From Actinocrinis puniceicyclus (GTDB taxonomy: Bacteria > Actinomycetota > Actinomycetes > Streptomycetales > Catenulisporaceae): DNA of 64,000 nt. The stretch is taken from NCBI RefSeq assembly GCF_018283645.1, contig NZ_JAGSXH010000003.1, forward strand, positions 1 through 64,000, given 5' to 3'. Within the stretch, counting starts at the first letter, position 1, and every line of letters starts with the position of its first letter. Below the pieces are notes generated by a model, which saw only the letters and a list, made by a program, of their open reading frames with translations, was not told where the DNA came from and searched no databases. The position numbers were made by a program, and so were the translations under genes. Below, one piece after another: positions 18,265-27,765 of this stretch.

Positions 18265-19511
18265 TCATCGGCGAGAGGGCCGGCGTCCCGGCGGTCACCG
18301 TCGCGCTGGGCGATTCGCCGACGGACCGGGTCCGCGCGGCCGCGCGGCGCGGGGGAGCGCTGCGACGCTTCGACTGGGCCCTGGCGGTGTCGGCGAGCGC
18401 CCTGGCCGTCCTCGGCGCGATCCTGGTCTGGTCGGCCACCCGCGAGCGCGGCCGGCTGACCGGCGGCGATCCCCAGTACTTCCTCAAGCGGCACCTGCTC
18501 AACCTCGCCGTCGGGCTGGTGCTGGCCGCCGCGGTCAGCGCGCTGGACCACAAGCGTATGCGGGCGCTGACTCCGGCGGTGTACCTGTTCGCGATCCTCG
18601 GCCTGTTCGCGGTGCTCTCCCCGCTCGGCTCGACCGTCAACGGCGCCCGCTCCTGGATCGAGCTCGGCGCCGGCTTCTCCATCCAGCCGGCCGAGTTCGC
18701 GAAGGTCGGCGTCGTCATGGCGGCCGCGATGGCGATGTCCGCCCGCCCCGCGGTGCGCCGCGCGCCGGACATGCTCGCTCCGGTGTTCGACGCGCGCCGG
18801 CCCGGCGACGCGCCCTCGGGCCGCCTGATCGGGCTCGCGCTGCTGGCCGCGGCCGTGCCCACCGGCCTGATCGCGCTGCTGCCGGACCTGGGTACGACGA
18901 TGGTGGTCGTCGCGACGATGGCGGGTGTGATCGTCGTCTCCGGGGTCAGGCTGCGCCTGCTGTTGCTGCTCGGGCTCGCCGCGGCGGGCGCGGTCGCGCT
19001 CGTGGTGAAGTTCCACCTGCTGGCCGCTCACCAGGTCAACCGGTTCGCCGCCTTCGCGGACCCGAACCTCGATCCGCAGGGCGTCGGCTACAACACCCAC
19101 CAGGCGAGGCTGGCCATCGGCTCCGGCGGGATCTTCGGTCAGGGCCTGTTCCACGGCGCGCAGACCAACGGCCAGTTCGTGCCCGAGCAGCAGACCGACT
19201 TCGTGTTCACCGTCGCCGGAGAGGAACTCGGCCTGGTCGGCGGCCTGGTGATCATCGCGCTGTTCGGGGTGCTGCTGTGGCGCGCCTGCGTGATCGCCCG
19301 CGGCGCGACCGAACCGTTCCAGCTGCTGCTGGCCGCCGGCGTGCTCAGCTGGTTCACGTTCCAGACCTTCGAGAACATCGGCATGACGCTCGGGATCATG
19401 CCGGTGGCCGGCATCCCGCTGCCGTTCGTCTCCTACGGCGGCTCCTCGATGTTCGCCAATTTCATCGCGGTGGGCCTGCTGGAGAACGTCCGGCTGCGCT
19501 CCACCAGATAG
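18261..19511 (+). CDS. rodA: Peptidoglycan glycosyltransferase RodA (SEDS family)
   Basis: Polymerises lipid II into glycan strands and partners with PBP2. About ten membrane helices are visible. SEDS motifs include NGARSWIELG, QPAEFAKVG, the long extracytoplasmic loop with QQTDFVFTVAGEELG, and PLPFVSYGGSSMFANF near the C-terminus. The 35-residue N-terminal cytoplasmic leader is moderately long. GTG 18261 overlaps the mrdA stop, so the two partners are translationally coupled. Confidence 0.96.
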   Translation: MIIGERAGVPAVTVALGDSPTDRVRAAARRGGALRRFDWALAVSASALAVLGAILVWSATRERGRLTGGDPQYFLKRHLLNLAVGLVLAAAVSALDHKRMRALTPAVYLFAILGLFAVLSPLGSTVNGARSWIELGAGFSIQPAEFAKVGVVMAAAMAMSARPAVRRAPDMLAPVFDARRPGDAPSGRLIGLALLAAAVPTGLIALLPDLGTTMVVVATMAGVIVVSGVRLRLLLLLGLAAAGAVALVVKFHLLAAHQVNRFAAFADPNLDPQGVGYNTHQARLAIGSGGIFGQGLFHGAQTNGQFVPEQQTDFVFTVAGEELGLVGGLVIIALFGVLLWRACVIARGATEPFQLLLAAGVLSWFTFQTFENIGMTLGIMPVAGIPLPFVSYGGSSMFANFIAVGLLENVRLRSTR

Positions 19512-19526
19512 GCGGCGCGGACCAGG

Positions 19527-19532
19527 TAGCCT
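19527..19532 (+). promoter_or_regulatory. Candidate -10 (TAGCCT) for leaderless radical SAM gene
   Basis: TAGCCT lies exactly 6 nt before GTG 19539, the spacing expected if transcription starts at the start codon. No SD is present. Confidence 0.45.
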
Positions 19533-19538
19533 GGGACG

Positions 19539-21458
19539 GTGGTGAACTCCGTCTGGCCCCGGCTCGAAGCCCTGCTGCCGTCCGTGCGCAAACCGATCCA
19601 GTACGTCGGCGGGGAGCTGAACTCCACGGTGAAGGAGTGGGACGCCTGCGACGTGCGCTGGGCGCTGATGTACCCGGACGCCTACGAGGTGGGGCTGCCG
19701 AACCAGGGCACCATGATCCTCTACGAGGTGCTCAACGAGCGCGAGGGCGTGCTGGCCGAGCGCACCTACTCGGTGTGGCCGGACCTGGAAGCGCTCATGC
19801 GCGAGCACGGGGTGCCGCAGTTCACCGTGGACGCGCACCGGCCGCTGGGCGCCTTCGACCTGTTCGGCGTCTCCTTCTCCACCGAGCTGGGCTATACGAA
19901 CATGCTCACGGCGCTCGACCTGGCCGGCATCCCGATGGCGGCCGTGGACCGCGACGAGTCGCACCCGGTCGTCATCGCCGGCGGGCACGCCGCGTTCAAT
20001 CCCGAGCCGATCGCGGACTTCGTCGACGCGGCGGTTCTCGGCGACGGCGAGCAGGCGGTGCTCACGATCACCGACATCGTGCGCGCGTGGAAGGCCGAGG
20101 GCAGGCCCGGCGGCCGCGACGAACTGCTGATGCGGCTCGCCCGCACCGGGGGTGTCTACGTCCCGCGCTTCTACGACGTCGAATACCTCCCGGACGGGCG
20201 GATCAAGCGCGTGGTGCCGAACCGGCCCGGCGTGCCGTGGCGGGTCTCGAAGCACACGGTCATGGACCTCGACGAGTGGCCGTATCCGAAGCGGCCGCTG
20301 GTCCCGCTGGCGGAGACCGTGCACGAGCGGATGAGCGTGGAGATCTTCCGCGGCTGCACCCGCGGCTGCCGGTTCTGCCAGGCCGGGATGATCACCCGCC
20401 CGGTGCGCGAGCGCTCGATCACCGGCGTCGGCGAGATGGTCGAGCAGGGACTTTCCGCCACCGGGTACGAGGAGGTCGGGCTGCTCTCGCTCTCCTCGGC
20501 CGACCACAGCGAGATCGCCGAGATCGCCAAGGGGCTGGCCGACCGGTACGAGGGGACGCAGACCTCGCTCTCGCTGCCCTCCACGCGCGTCGACGCGTTC
20601 AACATCGACCTGGCCAACGAGCTGTCCCGCAACGGTCGTCGCAGCGGCCTGACGTTTGCGCCGGAGGGCGGCAGCGAGCGGATCCGCCGCGTCATCAACA
20701 AGATGGTCAGCGAGCAGGACCTGATCCGCACGGTCACCGCCGCGTACTCGGCGGGCTGGCGGCAGGTCAAGCTGTACTTCATGTGCGGCCTGCCGACCGA
20801 GACCGACGAGGACGTGCTTCAGATCGCGCAGATGGCGCGCAACGTGATCAAGGCGGGTCGTGAGGCCGCGGGCACCCGGGACATCCGCTGCACGGTGTCG
20901 ATCGGCGGCTTCGTGCCCAAGCCGCACACGCCGTTCCAGTGGGCCGGGCAGTTGGGCGCCGAGGAGACGGACGCGCGCCTGGCCAAGCTGCGCGACGCGA
21001 TCCGCGCCGACCGGGACTACGGCCGCGCGATCGGCTTCCGCTACCACGACGGCAAGCCGGGCATCGTCGAGGGCCTGCTCTCCCGCGGAGACCGGAGAGT
21101 GGGCAAGGTCATCCGCGCCGTGTACGACGACGGCGGCCGGTTCGACGGCTGGAGCGAGTTCTTCTCCTACGAGCGCTGGATGCTGGCCGCGCAGCGGGCG
21201 CTCAAGGACGAGCCGGTCGACGTGGCCTGGTACACCACGCGGGAGCGGGACCAGGTCGAGGTGCTGCCGTGGGACCACCTGGACTCCGGTCTGGACCGCG
21301 AGTGGCTGTGGGAGGACTGGCAGGACGCGCTGCGCGAGGTCGAGGTCGACGACTGCCGGTGGACGCCGTGCTTCGACTGCGGCGTGTGCCCGCAGATGCA
21401 GACCGAGATCCAGGTCGGCCCGACCGGCAAGAAGCTGCTGCCGCTGACAGTGGTCTGA
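19539..21458 (+). CDS. TIGR03960-type B12-binding-domain radical SAM protein
   Basis: The N-terminal cobalamin-binding-like Rossmann region (about 30-200; YPDAYEVGLPNQG, VIAGGHAAFNPEP) precedes a radical SAM core with the cluster motif CTRGCRFC (Cys273, Cys277, Cys280). A C-terminal Cys pair, CFDCGVC, is typical of this family. Length 639 aa. Its substrate is not established. In most actinobacteria it follows rodA and is followed by a TIGR03936/DUF2344 gene and the rne-rplU-rpmA block; here that partner is absent. GTG 19539 or 19542 may start it. Confidence 0.88.
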   Translation: MVNSVWPRLEALLPSVRKPIQYVGGELNSTVKEWDACDVRWALMYPDAYEVGLPNQGTMILYEVLNEREGVLAERTYSVWPDLEALMREHGVPQFTVDAHRPLGAFDLFGVSFSTELGYTNMLTALDLAGIPMAAVDRDESHPVVIAGGHAAFNPEPIADFVDAAVLGDGEQAVLTITDIVRAWKAEGRPGGRDELLMRLARTGGVYVPRFYDVEYLPDGRIKRVVPNRPGVPWRVSKHTVMDLDEWPYPKRPLVPLAETVHERMSVEIFRGCTRGCRFCQAGMITRPVRERSITGVGEMVEQGLSATGYEEVGLLSLSSADHSEIAEIAKGLADRYEGTQTSLSLPSTRVDAFNIDLANELSRNGRRSGLTFAPEGGSERIRRVINKMVSEQDLIRTVTAAYSAGWRQVKLYFMCGLPTETDEDVLQIAQMARNVIKAGREAAGTRDIRCTVSIGGFVPKPHTPFQWAGQLGAEETDARLAKLRDAIRADRDYGRAIGFRYHDGKPGIVEGLLSRGDRRVGKVIRAVYDDGGRFDGWSEFFSYERWMLAAQRALKDEPVDVAWYTTRERDQVEVLPWDHLDSGLDREWLWEDWQDALREVEVDDCRWTPCFDCGVCPQMQTEIQVGPTGKKLLPLTVV

Positions 21459-21472
21459 TCCCAGCGACGGTT

Positions 21473-21492
21473 ACGCCGGTGTCTCCCGGCGT
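21473..21492 (+). terminator. Hairpin after the mre/rodA/radical SAM block
   Basis: ACGCCGG (21473-21479) pairs with CCGGCGT (21486-21492) over a 6-nt loop, 15 nt after the stop. No T tract. Confidence 0.5.
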
Positions 21493-21683
21493 CCCGTGCG
21501 TCGGCGGCGGTTCATCGACGGCGGGGCGCGCGTCCGCGTTGCTTCCGCGCCGGCGTGCGTCCGCAGACCGGCGCGCGAGGCGCGCGCACCGGCCGGTCGT
21601 GCGACCCCGCGCGCGCTCTGCTCTCAGACGTCTGTTTCCCGCCATGATCCAAGATCTGCTATGACCCACGGTGAGAGAACCGG

Positions 21684-21689
21684 TACGGT
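21684..21689 (+). promoter_or_regulatory. Candidate -10 (TACGGT) for leaderless Uma2-family gene
   Basis: TACGGT is 7 nt before ATG 21697, and no SD precedes that ATG. This also supports 21697 over the in-frame ATG at 21661. Confidence 0.4.
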
Positions 21690-21696
21690 CGGTGGC

Positions 21697-22359
21697 ATGG
21701 TTGATCGAATCGGGCGCGGGGGCGCCGTGGAACCGGTCTGGGACACCCTCACACACCATGAGGACTACGCGATCCCGTACTGGGTCTCCGAGAACGTCAC
21801 GGTACACATGTGGCAGGCGATGCCGGAGAGCCTGTGCCGGCGGCTGGAGGTGGTCGACGGACGGGCCGTGCTGCTCGGCTCGCCCACCGATGACCATCAG
21901 GGTGCGGCGTTGAGCCTGGGGATCGGGCTGCGATCGCACGCGCGTGCCTACGCGCAGGCCAGCGGTCGGCCGGTGGACGCGCTGTACGGCTACGACCTGC
22001 GTCTGCGTACTGATCCGCTGCATCACCGCCGGCCCGACGTGATCGTGTACGGGCAGGCGCCGGGCCGCGGGCTGCCCACGCCGTCGGACACGCTGCTGGT
22101 CGTCGAGGTGGTCTCGCCGTCCAGCCGGGTGATCGACACCGTGCACAAGTCCGCCGAGTACGCCGCGGCCGGAGTGCCGCACTACTGGACCGTGGAGACC
22201 GGCGACGGGTCGATCTGCGCCATCAGCTGGTACGCGCTCCCGGACGGCGACAAGCGCTACCGGCTGCGGGCCCAGTGGACCCCGCAGCTGACCCCGGAAG
22301 GGATCTGGACCGACGCGCCGTTTCCGATCCGCATCGCATGGGACGAACTCGCGTTCTAG
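21697..22359 (+). CDS. Uma2 family PD-(D/E)XK-like protein
   Basis: A 220-aa member of the Uma2 (DUF820) group, a restriction-endonuclease-like fold that is abundant in Streptomyces and cyanobacteria and biologically uncharacterised. Seen: LEVVDGRAVLLGSPTDDHQ near the N-terminus, and the catalytic-core pattern RRPDVIVYG, then LLVVEVVSPSSR and KSAEYAAAGVPHYW (Asp-Glu-Lys arrangement). It stands alone between the radical SAM gene and the dehydrogenase, interrupting an otherwise conserved neighbourhood, so it may be a later insertion. Confidence 0.82.
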   Translation: MVDRIGRGGAVEPVWDTLTHHEDYAIPYWVSENVTVHMWQAMPESLCRRLEVVDGRAVLLGSPTDDHQGAALSLGIGLRSHARAYAQASGRPVDALYGYDLRLRTDPLHHRRPDVIVYGQAPGRGLPTPSDTLLVVEVVSPSSRVIDTVHKSAEYAAAGVPHYWTVETGDGSICAISWYALPDGDKRYRLRAQWTPQLTPEGIWTDAPFPIRIAWDELAF

Positions 22360-22571
22360 AGGGTTCTGGACGGAAGGACGTCCGCGGGACGAACAGCGGA
22401 TCCCGACCTGGTCGACCCGCCCGCCGTCGTCGTCATCGTGATCGTCGGCCGATTCGACGTGGACGAGGCCATCCCGTGCCGGCGACCACGACTGGACCAC
22501 GAGGTGCGCGCGCGGCGTCCAACGACATTACCTGCGGGTAACCTGGTCTGGATTCATGCGTGTGGCGGTTC

Positions 22572-22577
22572 TAGGCT
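22572..22577 (+). promoter_or_regulatory. Candidate -10 (TAGGCT) for leaderless gabD2-like gene
   Basis: TAGGCT lies 6 nt before ATG 22584, and no SD is seen, which fits a leaderless mRNA. Confidence 0.45.
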
Positions 22578-22583
22578 TGCGCC

Positions 22584-24221
22584 ATGACGACGAGCGGTGT
22601 GACTCCCCAGACGGCCCCCGGTCCGGCGCCGGGCGCCGGTGCGAACGGCGCGGCGACGCGGCTGGAGACGATCCGGCCCCACCTGCCCCGCGAGTTCGTC
22701 GCCAGGCTGGTCGAGGACGTCGTGGTCGGTTCCAACGCCGGCACGACGCCCATCCACGCTCCCGTCACCGGGGAGGTCATCGTCGAGCTGCCGCAGTCCG
22801 CGCCCGGCGACGTGCGCCTGGCCTTCCAGAAGGCGCGCGCCGCGCAGCCGGCCTGGGCCGCGCGGCCGGTCGGGGAACGGGCCGCGGTGCTGCGCCGCCT
22901 GCACGATCTGCTGTTCGACAACGAGCCGCACCTGCTGAACCTGGTGCAGATCGAGACCGGCAAGGCCAGGCTGCACGCCTACGAGGAGCTGGCCGGCGCG
23001 GCCGCGGCGCTGCGGCACTACGCGGCGGCCGCGCCGGGGTACCTCAAGACCCGGCGCCGCGCCGGCATCCTGCCCGGACTGACCAAGGTGTCCGAGGTCC
23101 GCCACCCGAAGGGCGTAGTCGGCCTGATCACGCCGTGGAACTACCCGCTCGCGCTCGTCGTCATGGACATAGCGCCGGCGCTGGTCGCAGGCAACGCGGT
23201 GGTGCACAAACCGGACAACGCGACCACGCTCACAGCGCTGTACCTGCGCCAGTTCGCGGTGCGCGCCGGGCTGCCACAGGACGCGTGGCAGATCGTCACC
23301 GGAGAGGGTCCGGTGACCGGCCCGGCCGTGGTCGACCACGCCGACTACGTCGCCTTCACCGGCTCGACCCGCACCGGCCGGCAGGTCGCGCAGCAGGCCG
23401 CCGGCCGGCTGATCGGCTGCTCGCTGGAACTCGGCGGTAAGAACTCGATGATCGTGTTCGACGACGCCGATCTGGAGAAGGCGGTGCAGGGGGCGCTGCG
23501 CGGCTGCTTCTCCTCGGCCGGGCAGCTGTGCGTGTCCTTCGAGCGGATATACGTGCACTACTCCCTGCACGATCAGTTCCTTGAGCGGTTCGTCACGGAG
23601 ACCAAGGCGCTGCGGCTCGGCGGCGGTCTCGACTACGGGGCCGACGTCGGTTCGCTCGCCTCGACCCGGCAGTTGGAGTCCGTCACGCTGCACGTCGAGG
23701 ACGCCCGCGCGAAGGGCGCGAAGGTGCTCGCCGGCGGCCGGCGCCGGCCCGACGTCGGCTCGCTGTTCTACGAGCCCACCATTCTCTCCGGGGTGACCGC
23801 CGCGATGAACGTGTACGCGCAGGAGACCTTCGGCCCGGTGGTGTCCGTGTTCGGATTCAAGAACGAGGCCGAGGTGCTGGAAGCGGCCAACGACACGGTC
23901 TACGGCCTGAACGCCGCGGTGTGGACCCGTGACGCGAAGCGCGCCCGCGAGGCCGCGCTGCGCCTGCACTCGGGCATGGTCAACGTGAACGAGGCGTACG
24001 GCGCCGCGTTCGGTTCCGTCGCCGCGGCCATCGGCGGGATGGGTGATTCCGGGCTCGGCCGACGCAACGGAGCCGAAGGAATACACCGATACACCGAGTT
24101 GCAGACGATAGCGCGGCAGACGGTGTTGCCGCTCGCGCCGTGGTTCGGCGAGTCACCCGAGCGTTACACCAAACAGCTGACTTTCTCGCTGCGGCTGCTC
24201 AAGCGTCTCGGACTGAAGTAG
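22584..24221 (+). CDS. Succinate-semialdehyde dehydrogenase (GabD2-like)
   Basis: An NAD(P)-dependent aldehyde dehydrogenase. Seen: TPWNYPLAL cofactor motif, FTGSTRTGR, LELGGKNS with general base Glu282, and FSSAGQLC with nucleophile Cys316. Length 545 aa with about 30 extra Gly/Ala/Pro residues at the N-terminus. Closest in overall pattern to actinobacterial GabD2, which oxidises succinic semialdehyde to succinate and feeds the TCA cycle; other aldehyde substrates are possible. It is monocistronic here, with no GABA transaminase nearby. Confidence 0.85.
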   Translation: MTTSGVTPQTAPGPAPGAGANGAATRLETIRPHLPREFVARLVEDVVVGSNAGTTPIHAPVTGEVIVELPQSAPGDVRLAFQKARAAQPAWAARPVGERAAVLRRLHDLLFDNEPHLLNLVQIETGKARLHAYEELAGAAAALRHYAAAAPGYLKTRRRAGILPGLTKVSEVRHPKGVVGLITPWNYPLALVVMDIAPALVAGNAVVHKPDNATTLTALYLRQFAVRAGLPQDAWQIVTGEGPVTGPAVVDHADYVAFTGSTRTGRQVAQQAAGRLIGCSLELGGKNSMIVFDDADLEKAVQGALRGCFSSAGQLCVSFERIYVHYSLHDQFLERFVTETKALRLGGGLDYGADVGSLASTRQLESVTLHVEDARAKGAKVLAGGRRRPDVGSLFYEPTILSGVTAAMNVYAQETFGPVVSVFGFKNEAEVLEAANDTVYGLNAAVWTRDAKRAREAALRLHSGMVNVNEAYGAAFGSVAAAIGGMGDSGLGRRNGAEGIHRYTELQTIARQTVLPLAPWFGESPERYTKQLTFSLRLLKRLGLK

Positions 24222-24493
24222 CGGTTGAACACGCGAACGAATACGCGAACCAATCTCGATCGCACGGCTCGCCGAGCGGCCGTGCGGCGCGCCCGATATG
24301 GGTAAAGACTTGGTAATGTCTGCCACCCGGCTATCTGCCGCCGTGCCCGGGCCAGTAGCGTGTAGGTGCAGATGGCACCGAACCGTCACCTCTGCGAGGG
24401 CCTTGGGGCTTGGGGGAGCGCGGGAATGGTGGATCTGACAACCTCACAGTTGTCCTATACGCAGAATTCCTGATTCGACGGGGATGGTGAACG

Positions 24494-24805
24494 ATGGCCG
24501 GAGCCTATACAACCGACGCTGCGGTGATGCAGAAGGCGGCTCAGCAGGTGCAGCAGGTCAGCGAGGAGATCAACTCCGAACTGCGCTCCCTGATGAGCAG
24601 CCTTGAGCCGGTCGCCTCGTCCTGGAAGGGCAGTGCGGCCAGTGCTTTCCAGCAGCTGATGGCGCGTTGGCAGGAGGACGCCAGCAAGCTGACGCAGGCG
24701 CTGGACGGAATCGCCGGCATGCTCGACTCGACGACGAAGACCTACTCGCAGGCTGAAGAGTCCAACGCCTCGCAGATCAGCCAGATTCTCGGTAGCCTCG
24801 GCTGA
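24494..24805 (+). CDS. WXG100 family type VII secretion protein (first of pair)
   Basis: A 103-aa helical-hairpin protein with the WxG turn (Trp44-Lys-Gly) and a C-terminal YSQAEE that fits the YxxxD/E export signal of type VII (ESX) substrates. No signal peptide or Cys. The downstream partner begins 76 nt later; such pairs form heterodimers. No ESX machinery gene (EccC, EccD, MycP) is in the window, so the pair is orphan here. The preceding 272 bp hold no gene. Confidence 0.9.
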   Translation: MAGAYTTDAAVMQKAAQQVQQVSEEINSELRSLMSSLEPVASSWKGSAASAFQQLMARWQEDASKLTQALDGIAGMLDSTTKTYSQAEESNASQISQILGSLG

Positions 24806-24881
24806 CCGGGCGGCGGACGGTCAGCGGGTTCTTCATCCCGCCACGGGGCGGGTCTTCATACGTACGAGGGGAGTAGCGCAG

Positions 24882-25181
24882 ATGGGTTACGATCAGGGTC
24901 ACGTGATGGTGACCTTCGCGACCATCGCGGAGGCATCGCAGAACGTGCAGCGCACCTACCAGAGCCTTGAGCAGAAGCTGAACGACCTGCACCAGTTCCT
25001 GCAGCCGATGGTGGCCGAGTGGACCGGTTCGGCCGCCGAGCAGTACCAGCAGAAGCAGCAGCAGTGGAACCAGGCCCAGACGGACCTCGGCAACGTGCTG
25101 CAGACCATCGGCCGGGTGCTGGAGGACACGCACACCGCCTACACGCAGACCGAGCAGGCCAACAGCCAGGCCTGGGCCTGA
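24882..25181 (+). CDS. WXG100 family type VII secretion protein (second of pair)
   Basis: A 99-aa WXG100 protein with WTG (Trp47) at the hairpin turn and YTQTEQ near the C-terminus fitting YxxxE. Very Gln-rich around EQYQQKQQQWNQAQ. GGGGAG lies upstream of the ATG. It presumably dimerises with the upstream product and is exported by an ESX apparatus encoded elsewhere; the role is not inferable. Confidence 0.9.
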   Translation: MGYDQGHVMVTFATIAEASQNVQRTYQSLEQKLNDLHQFLQPMVAEWTGSAAEQYQQKQQQWNQAQTDLGNVLQTIGRVLEDTHTAYTQTEQANSQAWA

Positions 25182-25370
25182 GGTCGAGCCCGAGGCGCAT
25201 CGTGCCCGGTCTTTCCGGTCCGCGTCCGCGGATCGAACAGACCGGCGCACTCTGATCGCGTTCTGATAATGTGCCGAGCGTGCTTCGGTCGCGGCGATTT
25301 GGCTATGGCTTTCCGGCAGGTCCGGTGGGCCAGGCGGTCGCGCGCTGACGAACACGGCGAGACCTCATCC

Positions 25371-25402
25371 GGCGCCCCGGACCCCGCAGGGTCCGGGGCG
25401 CC
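25371..25402 (+). terminator. Perfect 14-bp hairpin between WXG100 pair and chorismate mutase
   Basis: GGCGCCCCGGACCC (25371-25384) pairs perfectly with 25389-25402 around a CGCA tetraloop. It most likely ends the WXG100 transcript; it could alternatively act as a leader attenuator of the chorismate mutase gene 64 bp downstream. Confidence 0.65.
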
Positions 25403-25465
25403 GTCGCGTCCGAGGTCGGACCGCGCGGCTCCCGGCGCCTTCCCGGCAGGAAGGACCGACCGACC

Positions 25466-25759
25466 ATGAACACCGCCGACACGCCCACCGCCGACACACC
25501 TACCGTCGTCACCTCCGACGATGACGCAGTGCACTGCGGCCGTGAACGCATCGACGCGCTGGACGCGCAGATCACCGCCCTGGTGCTGAGCCGCGTCGAG
25601 GCCTCGCGGCAGATCCAGGCGGCCCGCGTCGCCGACGGCGGCCGCCGGGTCGACCTGCGCCGGGAGACCGAGATCATCGGCCGGTACAGCGCCGCGCTCG
25701 GCCGCCCGGGCATCGCGATCGCGATGGCGTTGCTGGAACTCGGCCGCGGACGCGCGTAA
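25466..25759 (+). CDS. Chorismate mutase, AroQ type
   Basis: Converts chorismate to prephenate for Phe/Tyr synthesis. A 97-aa single-domain all-helical protein: RERIDALDAQITALVLSRVE (helix 1 with the conserved Arg), then ASRQIQAARV and RETEIIGRY. The first 25 residues are Asp/Thr/Pro-rich and disordered. No signal peptide, so a cytoplasmic enzyme. GGAAGGA precedes the ATG. In several actinobacteria such small mutases are activated by DAHP synthase; that is not testable here. Confidence 0.88.
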   Translation: MNTADTPTADTPTVVTSDDDAVHCGRERIDALDAQITALVLSRVEASRQIQAARVADGGRRVDLRRETEIIGRYSAALGRPGIAIAMALLELGRGRA

Positions 25760-25965
25760 CCGGACGTCCGTTCAGTCGTTGTCCCGGGCGGATGGGCCGG
25801 GGCGAACGGCCGCGGCCGAGAACGAGCGACGACCGGACCGTGGTTGTGGGACCTCGTCTCGGTGCGTGTCTGCCGGCAGGGGACAGTCGGCGGACGTCCG
25901 CGTACCCTTCCTTCTTCGCGGCCGGCCGCCGCTACAGCGGTTCCGGCCGGCCGCGAAGAGCCCCG

Positions 25966-25971
25966 TAGACT
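25966..25971 (+). promoter_or_regulatory. Candidate -10 (TAGACT) for guaA
   Basis: TAGACT lies 10 nt before the guaA ATG (25982) with no SD between, giving a leaderless or about 4-nt-leader transcript. The same hexamer and spacing occur before pcrA. Confidence 0.45.
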
Positions 25972-25981
25972 GGTGCGCACT

Positions 25982-27597
<1,616 letters not shown>

Positions 27598-27765
27598 CGC
27601 GAAGGCCGGGCCGCCCCGGCTCGCGGTGTCGTTTTCCCGTAACGGATTGCGCCGCGGTCCGCTGTACCCGCCCGGGGCGCGCCCTCACCGGTGTACGCTC
27701 CGATCCTGCTGCTCGATCGCGAACGTACGAAGAATCATCATCGCGTTGCCAGGGAGGGGGCGGGC

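Noticed and set aside
18210-21278. 1022-codon antisense frame across rodA and the radical SAM gene
   Set aside because: It covers two clear genes on the other strand and its translation has no recognisable domain; composition is typical of GC-rich antisense frames.
22556-23440. Plus-strand frame overlapping the GabD2-like gene
   Set aside because: It is out of frame with clear aldehyde dehydrogenase motifs and its product is Arg/Gly-rich noise.
25269-25469. 66-codon frame between WXG100 pair and chorismate mutase
   Set aside because: It spans the strong hairpin at 25371-25402, lacks an SD and has no recognisable sequence; treated as leader/intergenic DNA.
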